A stretch of DNA of 64,000 nt. Source: JACDAL01 sp963849115. GTDB lineage: Bacteria > Actinomycetota > CADDZG01 > WHSQ01. The position numbers and the translations under genes were made by a program. The stretch's first letter is position 1. Each line of letters opens with the position of its first letter. Shown one piece after another: positions 8,075 through 16,745 of the stretch. The stretch spans positions 204,266 through 268,265 of the forward strand of contig CAWKGK010000002.1 in the NCBI GenBank assembly GCA_963849115.1, in the 5' to 3' direction. The notes beneath the pieces are model-generated. The model saw only the letters and a list, made by a program, of their open reading frames with translations, was not told where the DNA came from and did no database searches.

Positions 8075-9114
8075 CGCTTCCGCTTCTTCCGATCTCCACT
8101 TCGGGTCGGCGAGCCCGCTCCGTTTCCGCCCTGCGGGGTGGAGGAAGGCTTGGCAGTGGAATTCGACCCCTTCCCGCCCTCGCTCGGCTTGGAGCCCCGG
8201 CCCGTCTTGCCACCGGATGACGGCTGCTTGGCGCCCGGTTTACCGGTTCGGGAACCGTTACCTGCGGGAGCCGCCTTGGCCCTCGGCTCCAGAGGCACGG
8301 CCTTCAGGATGATTTGTTGCTGAGCGATGGTCCATAGGTTGGTCGTCAGCCAGTAGATAACCAGCCCCGACGGGAAGCTGAACGAGAACACCATCAGCAT
8401 GACTGGCATCACCTTGGTGAACATCTGCATCTGCTGGGCCATGGGGCTGTCCTGCGCCGAGGCCGCTTGCTTGGCCTGCATCTGCTTCTGCTGGTAGTAG
8501 GTCGTGAGCCCCATCAGCAGCACCAGAATGAGGTACGGGAGTGCCGTGATCAGGCCACTGCCGCACGCCTCCGACAGTATCGGAGTCCCGTCCCCTCGAA
8601 GTGCCAACGACGATGAGCAGTCGAGTCGCAGTCCGAGGAAGTTGTGTACGGGCAGGGGGTGGTTGAACAGGGCGTTGGCGAGGGCGGAGTCGTGGATCGT
8701 AGCCATGAAGCCCTCCACCTTGCCGGGGACAAACTCCAGGGTGCCGTCGGCCAGTTGGGTAGCCTTGTAGCCCATGTACTTCAAGGGCTCTCGGATCACA
8801 TAGAAAAGCCCGAATAGCACGGGCATCTGCAAAACAAGGGGTCCACAGCCCCCGAAGGGATTCACCCCATGCTCCTTGAACAGGAGCATCTGCTCCTCAT
8901 TGAGCTTCTGCCGATTCCCTTTGTGCTTCGCCCGCAGCTTGGTGAGCTCGGGCTGGATCTTCTGCATCTCTCGCATCGAACGCGTTTGCTTTATCGACAG
9001 GGGAAGAAGGATGATGCGCGTCACCACCGTCAGCAGGATGATGGCCAAGCCATAGCTGGGCACGAGGGCATAAAAGCCTGCCAGGGCGCCGGCGAAGACC
9101 TCGAAGTAGCCCAC
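8071..9114 (-). CDS. yidC: Membrane protein insertase YidC (OxaA family)
   Basis: Inserts and folds inner-membrane proteins, alone or with SecYEG. The 347-residue product has the Gram-positive/actinobacterial form with no large periplasmic domain. It begins with a membrane helix (GALAGFYALVPSYGLAIILL), then the conserved LPLSIKQTRSMREMQKIQPE loop carrying the hydrophilic-groove arginine, a cytoplasmic helical hairpin rich in K/E, and further helices at VLQMPVLFGLFYVI and PYLILVLLMGLTTYY. The Lys/Arg/Gly/Ser-rich tail is typical for ribosome contact. It sits directly between yidD and khpB. Confidence 0.95.
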   Translation of the reverse strand: MGYFEVFAGALAGFYALVPSYGLAIILLTVVTRIILLPLSIKQTRSMREMQKIQPELTKLRAKHKGNRQKLNEEQMLLFKEHGVNPFGGCGPLVLQMPVLFGLFYVIREPLKYMGYKATQLADGTLEFVPGKVEGFMATIHDSALANALFNHPLPVHNFLGLRLDCSSSLALRGDGTPILSEACGSGLITALPYLILVLLMGLTTYYQQKQMQAKQAASAQDSPMAQQMQMFTKVMPVMLMVFSFSFPSGLVIYWLTTNLWTIAQQQIILKAVPLEPRAKAAPAGNGSRTGKPGAKQPSSGGKTGRGSKPSEGGKGSNSTAKPSSTPQGGNGAGSPTRSGDRKKRKR

Positions 9115-9348
9115 TTAGTCCTGGCTCCGAGCGAGCGGAACCGGGTCGAGCCCGCCGGGATTCCAGGGATGGCAACGAGCCACCCGCGCGAGGCTCATAG
9201 CTGCTCCCCGAAGGGCGCCGTGGCCTCGAACTGCCTCCAGGGCGTACCCCGAGCAGGTCGGCTCGAACCGACAACGGCGTGGAAACCCAGAAGAAACGAT
9301 CCGGTACACCCTTAGGGCTCCTATCAGAGCCCTGGCGAGTGGGCTCAT
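9115..9348 (-). CDS. yidD: Membrane protein insertion efficiency factor YidD
   Basis: A 77-residue YidD with the family's diagnostic stretch RCRFEPTCSGYALEAV and HPWNPGGLDPVP near the end. The start ATG overlaps the rnpA stop (TAATG), so I do not use the longer frame reaching to 9447, which would lie inside rnpA. It is thought to assist YidC at the inner face of the membrane. Order rpmH-rnpA-yidD-yidC is conserved. Confidence 0.92.
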   Translation of the reverse strand: MSPLARALIGALRVYRIVSSGFPRRCRFEPTCSGYALEAVRGHGALRGAAMSLARVARCHPWNPGGLDPVPLARSQD

Positions 9349-9683
9349 TACGCCGCCACCTCTCGGACGGCAACCGCCATCTCCCGTACCATTTCCTGGA
9401 AGTCCAATGTGGTGGCAGAGCGGTCTGCTCTGATCACGACATCCCACCCGCTTGCCGGTACCGCCAGGCGCGCGGCACTACGCAGTCGCCGCCGTGCCCG
9501 ATTTCGAGTCACCGCGCTGCGGGGACTCAGCGCAACTATCAGCCCCACACGCGTGGGGCCGTGGCGTTCATGAAAATACAGGGTGAGCCTTTCTCGCCGG
9601 ATCCGGCGCCCCCTTCGCAGCACTCGCCGGAACGCGCGTCCTCCGCTCAGCGACTCCTTCCGCCACATGGCCCCCGGACTCAA
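9348..9683 (-). CDS. rnpA: Ribonuclease P protein component
   Basis: The protein subunit that helps the RNase P RNA trim 5' leaders of pre-tRNAs. The RNR signature is visible in SAVTRNRARRRLR, with a strongly basic composition and a length (111 residues, or 106 from the Met at residue 6) within the family range. The start overlaps the rpmH stop, showing tight coupling with ribosomal protein L34. Confidence 0.93.
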   Translation of the reverse strand: MSPGAMWRKESLSGGRAFRRVLRRGRRIRRERLTLYFHERHGPTRVGLIVALSPRSAVTRNRARRRLRSAARLAVPASGWDVVIRADRSATTLDFQEMVREMAVAVREVAA

Positions 9684-9817
9684 GCCGACAGCCGGGCACG
9701 GCCCTTGGCCCGTCTGTTCTTCAGAATCGACCGGCCGGCCCGCGTCCGCATGCGGGCCCGAAAGCCGTGCTTTCGTTTACGGCGTCGATTGTTGGGTTGG
9801 AAAGTGCGCTTGGTCAT
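9680..9817 (-). CDS. rpmH: 50S ribosomal protein L34
   Basis: A 45-residue L34: MTKRTFQPNNRRRKRKHGFR at the start and GRSILKNRRAKGRARLSA at the end are the textbook family sequence. The frame is open to 9931, but the conserved N-terminus fixes the start at 9817. First gene of the leftward rpmH-rnpA-yidD-yidC-khpB string, with its promoter in the origin intergenic region. Confidence 0.97.
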   Translation of the reverse strand: MTKRTFQPNNRRRKRKHGFRARMRTRAGRSILKNRRAKGRARLSA

Positions 9818-10211
9818 CGGCTTGCCGTCTCTTTCACGGCTGACCTCCGCAGAGGTAGGGCCGTCGCGAAATACCCGAGTTGTCGAAAACGTGTGGCAGG
9901 AGTATAGCCGAGCGACGTTTCTGCACGTCAATCGCTTCCGTCCCGAAACTTCCTCGCGCGCCGGGCAATCTTTCCTTGACTCACCTCACCTGCGGCTGCT
10001 TAGGATAGGACGGTCCTAATCTAGAAAACCGAACGAGTCGAGTCCTGGTACTTCCCCGAAGTGATGTCTTAGTTAGGCGCGCCCGCACCCGGGGTGCACC
10101 CGCCACATATCCACAGCTGTGGATAAGGCTGTTGACACCGCTGGATCCAACGCCGACTTCCCTCGAAACACGAGGGAGGCAAGGGCTCCTTGAGCTACTA
10201 GGGGGAGCAGC
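9818..10211. other. oriC: Origin-region intergenic sequence (oriC candidate) between rpmH and dnaA
   Basis: This divergent 394-base gap carries an almost perfect pair of inverted DnaA boxes at 10107-10126 and a 6-bp inverted repeat (TTAGGA...TCCTAA) at 10000-10019. A promoter-like pair TTGACT (9976) and TAGGAT (10001), spaced 19 bases, points toward dnaA. Gene orientation flips across it. No long AT-rich unwinding tract is evident, and the dnaA-dnaN gap could share origin function. Confidence 0.6.
10107..10126. promoter_or_regulatory. Inverted pair of DnaA boxes
   Basis: TTATCCACA is found exactly on the minus strand (10118-10126) and with one mismatch (ATATCCACA) on the plus strand (10107-10115), two bases apart, forming a near-palindrome. 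It is 86 bases upstream of dnaA, suitable for both initiation and dnaA autoregulation. Confidence 0.75.
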
Positions 10212-11615
10212 TTGAATACTTTCACCACCTCGGTCCGCGCGGAACCATCACTCTCGCCTCACCAGCTCTGGGACGTCGCTACTCGTGAGCTTCGTTCCCG
10301 GCTCTCAGAAGGAACTTTCGCGGCCTGGTTCGGCGACTGTGAACCTCTAGCCTTCGATGGGGCCACTCTGGAGTTGAGCGTCCCCAGCCCCTTCGCCCGC
10401 GACTGGATAGAGAACCGGTATCGCGGCCCTGTCATGTCCGCCTTGCGAAACGCGGCCGGGCATCACGTCGAGCTCCTCTTGACACCTCTTACGCCACTCG
10501 CCTCACCGGACACCACCACCCCACCCCAACCAGCCTCCTCCCAACCCTCAGCGCCAAACGACCCCACCCCCGCGCGCCCAAACCATGCTTTTCAGCCCAA
10601 ATACACCTTCGACTCCTTTGTTATCGGCTCCTCCAACCGCTTTCCCTACGCCGCCGCTTTGGCCGTCGCGGAGGTCCCAGCCCACGCCTACAACCCCCTG
10701 TTCATCTATGGGGGGGCTGGGCTGGGCAAGACCCACCTCCTGCACGCCATGGGCCGATATGTCGCGGAGTGTCACCCAGACCTGGTGGTCCGCTACGTCT
10801 CAACCGAACAGTTCATCAACGAGTTCCTGGTAGCGGTCCAGCGCCGCAGCTTTCCTGACTTCCATCGCCGTTACCGCGCCGTCGATGTTTTGCTGATCGA
10901 CGACATCCAGTTCCTCGAGGGAAAGGAACGGACGCAGGAGGAGTTCTTCCACACCTTCAACGCGCTCCATCCCACCAGTCAGCTCGTTATCACCTCAGAC
11001 CGCGCCCCCAAACGCATCGCCACCCTCGAGGAACGGCTTCGCACCCGCTTCGAGTGGGGCCTGCTCACGGATATTCAGCCCCCAGATTTCGAGACGCGGC
11101 TTGCCATCCTGCAGCTCAAGTCGCTCACCGAGAAACTTCCGGTCGAGCCCGAAGTCCTCTCCTATATCGCCAATCGTATCCAAACGAACATCCGCGAGCT
11201 CGAAGGGGCACTGATACGCGTCAGCGCCTACGCCTCCTTGACCGGCCGGCCGCCTAACGCTGAGCTAGCGAGTAACGTCCTCCAGTCGCTCCTCTCCAAC
11301 GCCGGAGAAGCTCCTGTCACCGCCGATCTCGTGGTAGCGGTGGCCTCCGAGTACTTCAACGTCACCCCCGAGCAGGTACGTTCCTCCAGCCGCACGCGCC
11401 CACTCGTAATCGCTCGTCAGATGGCTATGTACCTGTGCCGTGAGCTGACCGATCTCTCACTCCCCAAGATTGGCCGCGAATTCGGTAACCGGGATCACTC
11501 AACTGTGCTGCACGCCACAAACAAGGTCCGTAAGAGTATGAGAGAAAGAGAAAGTTCTTTCGAGCAAGTTGAGGAGCTCACCGCTCGCATCCGCCAGCGA
11601 GCGGCACGCACATAG
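10212..11615 (+). CDS. dnaA: Chromosomal replication initiator protein DnaA
   Basis: The AAA+ initiator that binds DnaA boxes and melts oriC. Domain I is residues about 15-90, followed by a Pro/Thr-rich linker (about 93-125). The AAA+ core has Walker A GGAGLGKT (167-174) and Walker B VLLIDD (226-231). Domain IV carries the DHSTVLHATNKVRK box-binding signature. The start is TTG, five bases after GGGGGAG. The 467 residues are normal for the family with a shortened linker. A 210-base gap separates it from dnaN. Confidence 0.97.
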   Translation: MNTFTTSVRAEPSLSPHQLWDVATRELRSRLSEGTFAAWFGDCEPLAFDGATLELSVPSPFARDWIENRYRGPVMSALRNAAGHHVELLLTPLTPLASPDTTTPPQPASSQPSAPNDPTPARPNHAFQPKYTFDSFVIGSSNRFPYAAALAVAEVPAHAYNPLFIYGGAGLGKTHLLHAMGRYVAECHPDLVVRYVSTEQFINEFLVAVQRRSFPDFHRRYRAVDVLLIDDIQFLEGKERTQEEFFHTFNALHPTSQLVITSDRAPKRIATLEERLRTRFEWGLLTDIQPPDFETRLAILQLKSLTEKLPVEPEVLSYIANRIQTNIRELEGALIRVSAYASLTGRPPNAELASNVLQSLLSNAGEAPVTADLVVAVASEYFNVTPEQVRSSSRTRPLVIARQMAMYLCRELTDLSLPKIGREFGNRDHSTVLHATNKVRKSMRERESSFEQVEELTARIRQRAART

Positions 11616-11825
11616 GTTGGGGAAAGGGACGGGCGTTATTGTGGAAACTCAAGAGCAACTCGTGCAACCGTCCCTCCCGGTAGACCCAACCCACTCTGCA
11701 TCCACAGGGTGTTGGATTTCCTTAGTGCAAGTGAACAGCCCTAACGCGGGTTATCACCAAATCCCCAGTCCCTACTACTGCTACGACAAGAATGTCTTTA
11801 GTAGATCCCATAGGAGGATGTGTGT
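11616..11825. other. dnaA-dnaN intergenic region with degenerate DnaA-box-like sequences
   Basis: In many actinobacteria oriC lies here. I see only two-mismatch boxes: TGTGGAAAC near 11650, GCATCCACA near 11700 and TTATCACCA near 11755. There is a moderately AT-rich stretch before the dnaN ribosome-binding site AGGAGG (11812-11817). Its share in origin function cannot be judged by eye. Confidence 0.4.
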
Positions 11826-12947
11826 ATGAAGCTTCGTTGTGAACGAGACGATCTGCTAGAGGCTGTCCAGTTCGCCGCTCGCGCTATCACGAACCGAGCA
11901 ACGCTTCCTGTCCTGGCGGGCCTGCGGATGGAAGCGACCGAGGATGGGACCGTGGCCATCGGAGCAACCGACCTCGAGCTGACCATGGAAACCCAGCTGC
12001 AGGCTGCGGTGGACGAGCCCGGCACGACGGTTGTTCCAGGCAGGCTGTTTGGCGACATGATGCGTAGTCTGGGGCCTGGCCAGGTGAGTCTTATCAGCGG
12101 CGACGCAGAGATCGAGATCTCATCGGGACGAGGTCGTTTCCACGTTAAGGCGATGTCTGTCGAGGACTATCCGCAGCTACCCACGAGGTCGGGGGACGAG
12201 GTAGGTGTCGAGCTCGAGCTTTCGCCGGAGACGTTGGCGGTAGGATTGTCACAGGTGGTTCGCAGCGCCTCTGGGGATGAAACTCGCCAGGTGCTAACCG
12301 GGGTCCTGTGGGAAGTGGAGGGAGAGACACTGACGCTGGCGGCGACCGATTCCTACAGGCTGTCGGTGCGAGAGCTTTCGGTGAGCAATACCGGCGAGGG
12401 ACGTAACGTCGTTCTACCGGCAAGAGCTTTGAGCGAGTTGGCCCGCACACTCCAAGGGACCTCTGGAAGAGTGAGTGTGGAGCTGAAGACCAACTTCGCG
12501 GTGTTCAGGGTCTCCGGTGCAGAGGGCGCCGCTGAGACCGTGATCGCTTCCCGTTTCATCGAAGGAGAGTTCCCGAAATACCGCCAGCTGTTACCTCAGG
12601 GCTATCCGAACACCCTTGTGGTCGAAAGAAGCGACGTCGTGGAGGTCGTCAAGCGAGTGGGCTTGCTGGCTCAGAACAACATGCCGGTGAAGTTTCAACT
12701 CGGGACCGAGCTCGAGATTTCGGCAAACACTCCGGATGTGGGCGAAGGGCAAGAGATACTCGATGCCGAGTACGAGGGCGAAGCGATGGTGATCGCCTTC
12801 AACCCGCGTTTCTTCTTGGACGGCGCCACTGCTATTTCGGGCGGACGTCTGACGCTCGTAGCTTCCGATGGGCTCAAGCCGGCGATCATGAGAGCCGAGG
12901 GCGAGCCCGGCTTCACATATCTCCTGATGCCTGTGAGGTTGTCTTAG
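11826..12947 (+). CDS. dnaN: DNA polymerase III beta subunit (sliding clamp)
   Basis: The ring-shaped clamp tethering DNA polymerase III to its template. The 373 residues comprise three repeats of the clamp fold. The N-terminus MKLRCERDDLLEAVQFAARA, VLAGLRMEATEDG, and the C-terminal DGLKPAIMRAEGEPGFTYLL followed by MPVR are family hallmarks. ATG 11826 stands eight bases after AGGAGG; an in-frame GTG at 11820 is too close to the Shine-Dalgarno. recF follows after 70 bases. Confidence 0.97.
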   Translation: MKLRCERDDLLEAVQFAARAITNRATLPVLAGLRMEATEDGTVAIGATDLELTMETQLQAAVDEPGTTVVPGRLFGDMMRSLGPGQVSLISGDAEIEISSGRGRFHVKAMSVEDYPQLPTRSGDEVGVELELSPETLAVGLSQVVRSASGDETRQVLTGVLWEVEGETLTLAATDSYRLSVRELSVSNTGEGRNVVLPARALSELARTLQGTSGRVSVELKTNFAVFRVSGAEGAAETVIASRFIEGEFPKYRQLLPQGYPNTLVVERSDVVEVVKRVGLLAQNNMPVKFQLGTELEISANTPDVGEGQEILDAEYEGEAMVIAFNPRFFLDGATAISGGRLTLVASDGLKPAIMRAEGEPGFTYLLMPVRLS

Positions 12948-13017
12948 AGACACCTGGTGCAGCTTCCCGAAGGGCCGCTCGGAACAAGACCAGGTTGGTG
13001 CGGAGTGGCGGACGTTC

Positions 13018-14169
13018 GTGAGGTTGGAGGCCCTGGAGTTGGTGGACTTCCGGAACTACCAGCGGGCACTGGTGGAGTTCAGCGAGGGGTCGACCCTCGT
13101 GATGGGAAGAAACGCCCAAGGAAAGACGAGCCTGCTGGAGGCAGTGTTCTGCCTCAGCGGCCTGCCCTCGCCACGGGGCCCGGACCAAGCCCTGGTTCGA
13201 CAGGGCGCCGAGAGGGCGCTGCTGCACGGGCGCGTGTGGCGTGGCCGGCGAGCGGTGGAGCTTGATCTCGAGCTCCGCGAGGGCAGGCGGAGGGCTTTGA
13301 TCAACAAGACCCCCGTGCGCTCTGCGCGCTCCCTCGCAGAGGTGATGGTGGCGGTTTTTTTCGGTCCCGACGAGCTCTCGTTGATCAAGGGATCTCCCGA
13401 GGGACGCCGGCGATTCTTGGACGACCTGGTTGTGGAGTTACGCCCGGGCCGAGCTTCGGTGAGGCGCGAGTGGGACCGGGTGCTGCGTCAAAAGAACACA
13501 CTCTTACGCAGCGCACCGCGAGGAGCTTCTGAGAAGACGCTCGAGACCCTTGACGTGTGGGATGAGTCACTGATCAAGGTGGGCGCGGCCCTTACCGGGA
13601 CTCGGCTTGAGTGCCTGGCGCTGCTGCTGCCTGCGGCCCGCAGGCGCTGGGAAGAGGTCGCCTCGGAAGGGCGCTTGAATCTCTCCTATCAGAGTGCTTG
13701 GCTCCCCCAAGAGGTCGGCGATCAGGCGGTTTCCAGCGGGGAGGTCGAGGAGCCGGAGCTTCGGAGGCACCTCGAGCTTGCAATCTCCCAAGCCCGGCCG
13801 CGAGAGCTCGAGCGAGGGACAGCTTTGACAGGCCCTCAGCGGGACGACGTCTACGTCGGAGTGAGTTCGTCACAGGGTCGTGCTGTGATGGATGCGCGCA
13901 CGTTCGGCTCGCAGGGTGAGCAGCGAACGGCGGCTCTGGCGCTCAAGGCAGGAGAGTTCGACACCTTGACCGAGGCGATGAGAGAACAGCCGATCCTGCT
14001 GCTGGACGACGTGTTTTCGGAGTTAGACCCCCTACGGCGGCGGTGGCTTGGCGAAGCGGTAGCTGGGATGGATCAGACCATCGTGACCTCGGCGGAACCT
14101 GGGGCGGCCGAGGCGCTGGGGGCCACCACGGTCCTCGAAGTGGTCGACGGAAGCGTGAGGCGACTGTGA
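13018..14169 (+). CDS. recF: DNA replication/repair protein RecF
   Basis: A SMC-like ATPase that helps load RecA at gaps. Walker A GRNAQGKT is at 30-37, the signature region contains TFGSQGEQRTAALALK, and Walker B is LLLDDVFSELD near the C-terminus. It starts at GTG 13018 with GGAG upstream. Its TGA overlaps the GTG of the next gene, and it forms the dnaN-recF-dciA group. Confidence 0.95.
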   Translation: MRLEALELVDFRNYQRALVEFSEGSTLVMGRNAQGKTSLLEAVFCLSGLPSPRGPDQALVRQGAERALLHGRVWRGRRAVELDLELREGRRRALINKTPVRSARSLAEVMVAVFFGPDELSLIKGSPEGRRRFLDDLVVELRPGRASVRREWDRVLRQKNTLLRSAPRGASEKTLETLDVWDESLIKVGAALTGTRLECLALLLPAARRRWEEVASEGRLNLSYQSAWLPQEVGDQAVSSGEVEEPELRRHLELAISQARPRELERGTALTGPQRDDVYVGVSSSQGRAVMDARTFGSQGEQRTAALALKAGEFDTLTEAMREQPILLLDDVFSELDPLRRRWLGEAVAGMDQTIVTSAEPGAAEALGATTVLEVVDGSVRRL

Positions 14170-14660
14170 GCCCCGAGCCGGTACGCCTGGGAGACGCCCT
14201 GAATGACGTTAAGGCGCCGGGTGGAGCGCGGCCCGCAGACATCGCGCGGCTGTGGCGAGCGTGGCCGGCGTTGGCGGGAGCAACTGTGTGTGCTCATGTC
14301 GAGCCCACGTCGTTGCGCGAGGGAGTCCTGCGGTTGCGGGCCGATTCGCCGGTGTGGGCGACGGAAGTCGGTTATCTCGCGGAGCACATCCGGGCGCGCG
14401 CTAACGAGGTCTTGAAAGACTCCGTGGTGAGCGAGGTCCGGGTGTGGACCGGCCCCGGAAAGGTTCTTCAGGAAGCTAACAAAGAACCAGGCCGGTTCGG
14501 ATTGCGACAGACCGCCTCGAAGTCGAAGGAGCCGGGTGGTTCACAAAGCATCGATCCTCAAGGCGCACTGAGGAGCGCATACGAAGCCTGGAGACGAAGC
14601 AGGAGCACCTTTTCGGAGACCTCCGAGAGGCCCTCACAAAGTGGGAAATCGGCCTCTTGA
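14166..14660 (+). CDS. dciA: DciA-like (DUF721) protein, probable replicative helicase loader
   Basis: The 164-residue product starts at a GTG overlapping the recF stop (GTGA). The N-terminal half fits the DUF721/DciA domain: RLWRAWPALAGATVCAHVEP followed by VLRLRADSPVWATEVGYLAE. DciA is the ancestral loader of the DnaB helicase, and a gene of this family between recF and gyrB is standard in actinobacteria. The C-terminal 60 residues are Lys/Ser-rich and probably unstructured. Confidence 0.85.
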   Translation: MSPEPVRLGDALNDVKAPGGARPADIARLWRAWPALAGATVCAHVEPTSLREGVLRLRADSPVWATEVGYLAEHIRARANEVLKDSVVSEVRVWTGPGKVLQEANKEPGRFGLRQTASKSKEPGGSQSIDPQGALRSAYEAWRRSRSTFSETSERPSQSGKSAS

Positions 14661-14661
14661 G

Positions 14662-14670
14662 TGATACAAT
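14662..14670 (+). promoter_or_regulatory. Extended -10 promoter element upstream of gyrB
   Basis: TGATACAAT (TGN plus TACAAT) lies about 76 bases before the gyrB start and overlaps the end of the dciA gene region. No good -35 is visible, consistent with extended -10 promoters. Confidence 0.4.
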
Positions 14671-14745
14671 GAGAGCCATACCAAACACTCGCTGGAGCTA
14701 CTCGCGCAGTGCGTCGCACACCCTCTTCCAGGGACCGCCGGTAGC

Positions 14746-16716
14746 TTGGATGAGACCCTGACCAAGGAGGCAGTCTCGGCTAAGGCGCCGCCTGTTACGG
14801 GACGGAAGGGTGACCGGGCGTCCTATACGGCACAAGACATAACGGTCCTCAAGGGCCTCGACCCCGTTCGCCAGCGACCCGGGATGTACATCGGGTCGAC
14901 AGGCACACGAGGACTACATCACCTCATCTACGAGGTCGTCGACAATGCCGTCGACGAAGCAATGGCGGGATTCTGCGACCGCATCAAGGTCGAGTTGCTT
15001 GCCGATGGGGGCTGTCGAGTATCGGACAACGGGCGCGGTATCCCCGTGGACACCGTCTCGGGGGAAGGCAAGCCGGCGGTCGAGGTAGTTCTCACCACGC
15101 TGCATGCAGGGGGGAAGTTCGGAGGTAAGGGCTACCAGGTTTCAGGCGGGCTGCACGGTGTAGGCGTGTCCGTTGTAAACGCACTCTCGGAACGCCTCCA
15201 AATTGAGGTCGTTCGGGACGGCAAGCTATGGAGGCAGAGCTATTCGAGAGGCCGCCCCGACGCCAACCTCAAAGCCATCAAACCGGCCAAACGCACCGGT
15301 ACCACCGTTACCTTCTGGCCCGACCCGGAGGTCTTTTCCGAGGAGCGTGAGTTCAAGTTCGACACGCTCGTTCAGAGACTCAGGGAGATGGCCTTTCTCA
15401 ACCGCTCTCTCGAGATCCGCCTGGTCGACCACCGCACGCAGCCCGAAAGTGCCGAGATGTTCCGGTACACCGGCGGCATCATGGATTTTGTCAAGCATCT
15501 CAATACCTCGCGCGAACCGGTCAACAAGCGGATTGTCTACTTCGAAGCTAAGGGCGAATCCCACGAGCTCGAGGTAGCGATGCAGTGGACGAGCGCCTAC
15601 ACCGAGTCCGTGTACACGTTCGCCAACAACATCAATACCCATGAAGGGGGGATGCACGAGGAAGGCTTTCGGCGTTCTCTGACGCGGGTGCTGAGCGCGT
15701 ATGCCCGCAACAAGGGCCTTCTCAAAGAGAAGGACGGTTCCTTCAGCGGGGAAGACTGTCGCGAGGGACTGACTGCGATCGTTTCGGTCAAGCTCAGGGA
15801 CCCACAGTTCGAAGGCCAGACCAAGACGAAGCTCGGTAACACGGAGATCAGGTCGTTCGTAGAGACTTCGATGAATCAGAGATTGGCGGACTTTCTCGAG
15901 GAACATCCTGGTGAAGCACGGGCGATCTGCAACAAGGCGCTCGGGGCCCAGAGAGCCCGGCTCGAGGCGAGAAAGGCGCGCGACCTCGTGCGGCGAAAGA
16001 CACTGCTCGAGTCCTCGACTCTACCGGGAAAGCTCGCCGACTGCCAAACGCGAGATCCTAAAGAGGCAGAGCTCTACATAGTCGAGGGAAACTCTGCCGG
16101 AGGCACCGCCAAGCAAGGGCGCGAGCGCGCTTTTCAGGCCATCCTGCCGCTGCGAGGCAAGATTCTGAACGTCGAGCGAGCGCGGCTGGCCAAGATCCTC
16201 GAGAACAAGGAAGTGCAGGCGATCATCACCGCGGTGGGGACCGGCATCGGCGAGGATTTCGACATCTCCAAGTGCCGCTATCACAAGATCATCTCTATGG
16301 CGGACGCCGATGTGGATGGTTCTCATATAAAGACTCTGCTACTGACGTTCTTCTTTCGCTATATGCCCGAGTTGGTGGATGCGGGCTACGTGTACGTGGC
16401 GCAGCCGCCGCTGTATCGCATCAAGCACAAGGGTAAGGTGCACTACTTCCGCAACGATGAACAGCTCGATTCCTACCGTACGGCAAACAACGCCAGCAAG
16501 ATTGAGGCGTCCCGCTTCAAAGGGCTGTCCGAAATGGACCCGAGTGAGCTTTGGGACACGACGCTCGATCCGGCCAAGCGCGCGCTGCTGAGGGTCACCA
16601 TGGACGACGCCGCCCTCGCGGAGGAGATCTTCTCGATCCTCATGGGCGAGGATGTCGAAGCCCGTAAGAACTTCATCCAACGCAACTCCAAAGACATTCG
16701 TTTTCTCGACATCTAG
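14746..16716 (+). CDS. gyrB: DNA gyrase subunit B
   Basis: ATPase subunit of gyrase. GHKL motifs are EVVDNAVDEAMAG, DNGRGIPV and GGLHGVGVSVVNAL. The Toprim part has ELYIVEGNSAGGTAKQGR and DADVDGSHIKTLL. The 656 residues match the short actinobacterial form. TTG 14746 gives a 27-residue lead before the conserved YTAQDITVLKGLDPVRQRPG; there is no strong Shine-Dalgarno, so the exact start is uncertain. gyrA begins 29 bases after the stop. Confidence 0.96.
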   Translation: MDETLTKEAVSAKAPPVTGRKGDRASYTAQDITVLKGLDPVRQRPGMYIGSTGTRGLHHLIYEVVDNAVDEAMAGFCDRIKVELLADGGCRVSDNGRGIPVDTVSGEGKPAVEVVLTTLHAGGKFGGKGYQVSGGLHGVGVSVVNALSERLQIEVVRDGKLWRQSYSRGRPDANLKAIKPAKRTGTTVTFWPDPEVFSEEREFKFDTLVQRLREMAFLNRSLEIRLVDHRTQPESAEMFRYTGGIMDFVKHLNTSREPVNKRIVYFEAKGESHELEVAMQWTSAYTESVYTFANNINTHEGGMHEEGFRRSLTRVLSAYARNKGLLKEKDGSFSGEDCREGLTAIVSVKLRDPQFEGQTKTKLGNTEIRSFVETSMNQRLADFLEEHPGEARAICNKALGAQRARLEARKARDLVRRKTLLESSTLPGKLADCQTRDPKEAELYIVEGNSAGGTAKQGRERAFQAILPLRGKILNVERARLAKILENKEVQAIITAVGTGIGEDFDISKCRYHKIISMADADVDGSHIKTLLLTFFFRYMPELVDAGYVYVAQPPLYRIKHKGKVHYFRNDEQLDSYRTANNASKIEASRFKGLSEMDPSELWDTTLDPAKRALLRVTMDDAALAEEIFSILMGEDVEARKNFIQRNSKDIRFLDI

Positions 16717-16745
16717 TCTCTGCGAGGAGGCAGTAAGGCGACGAT

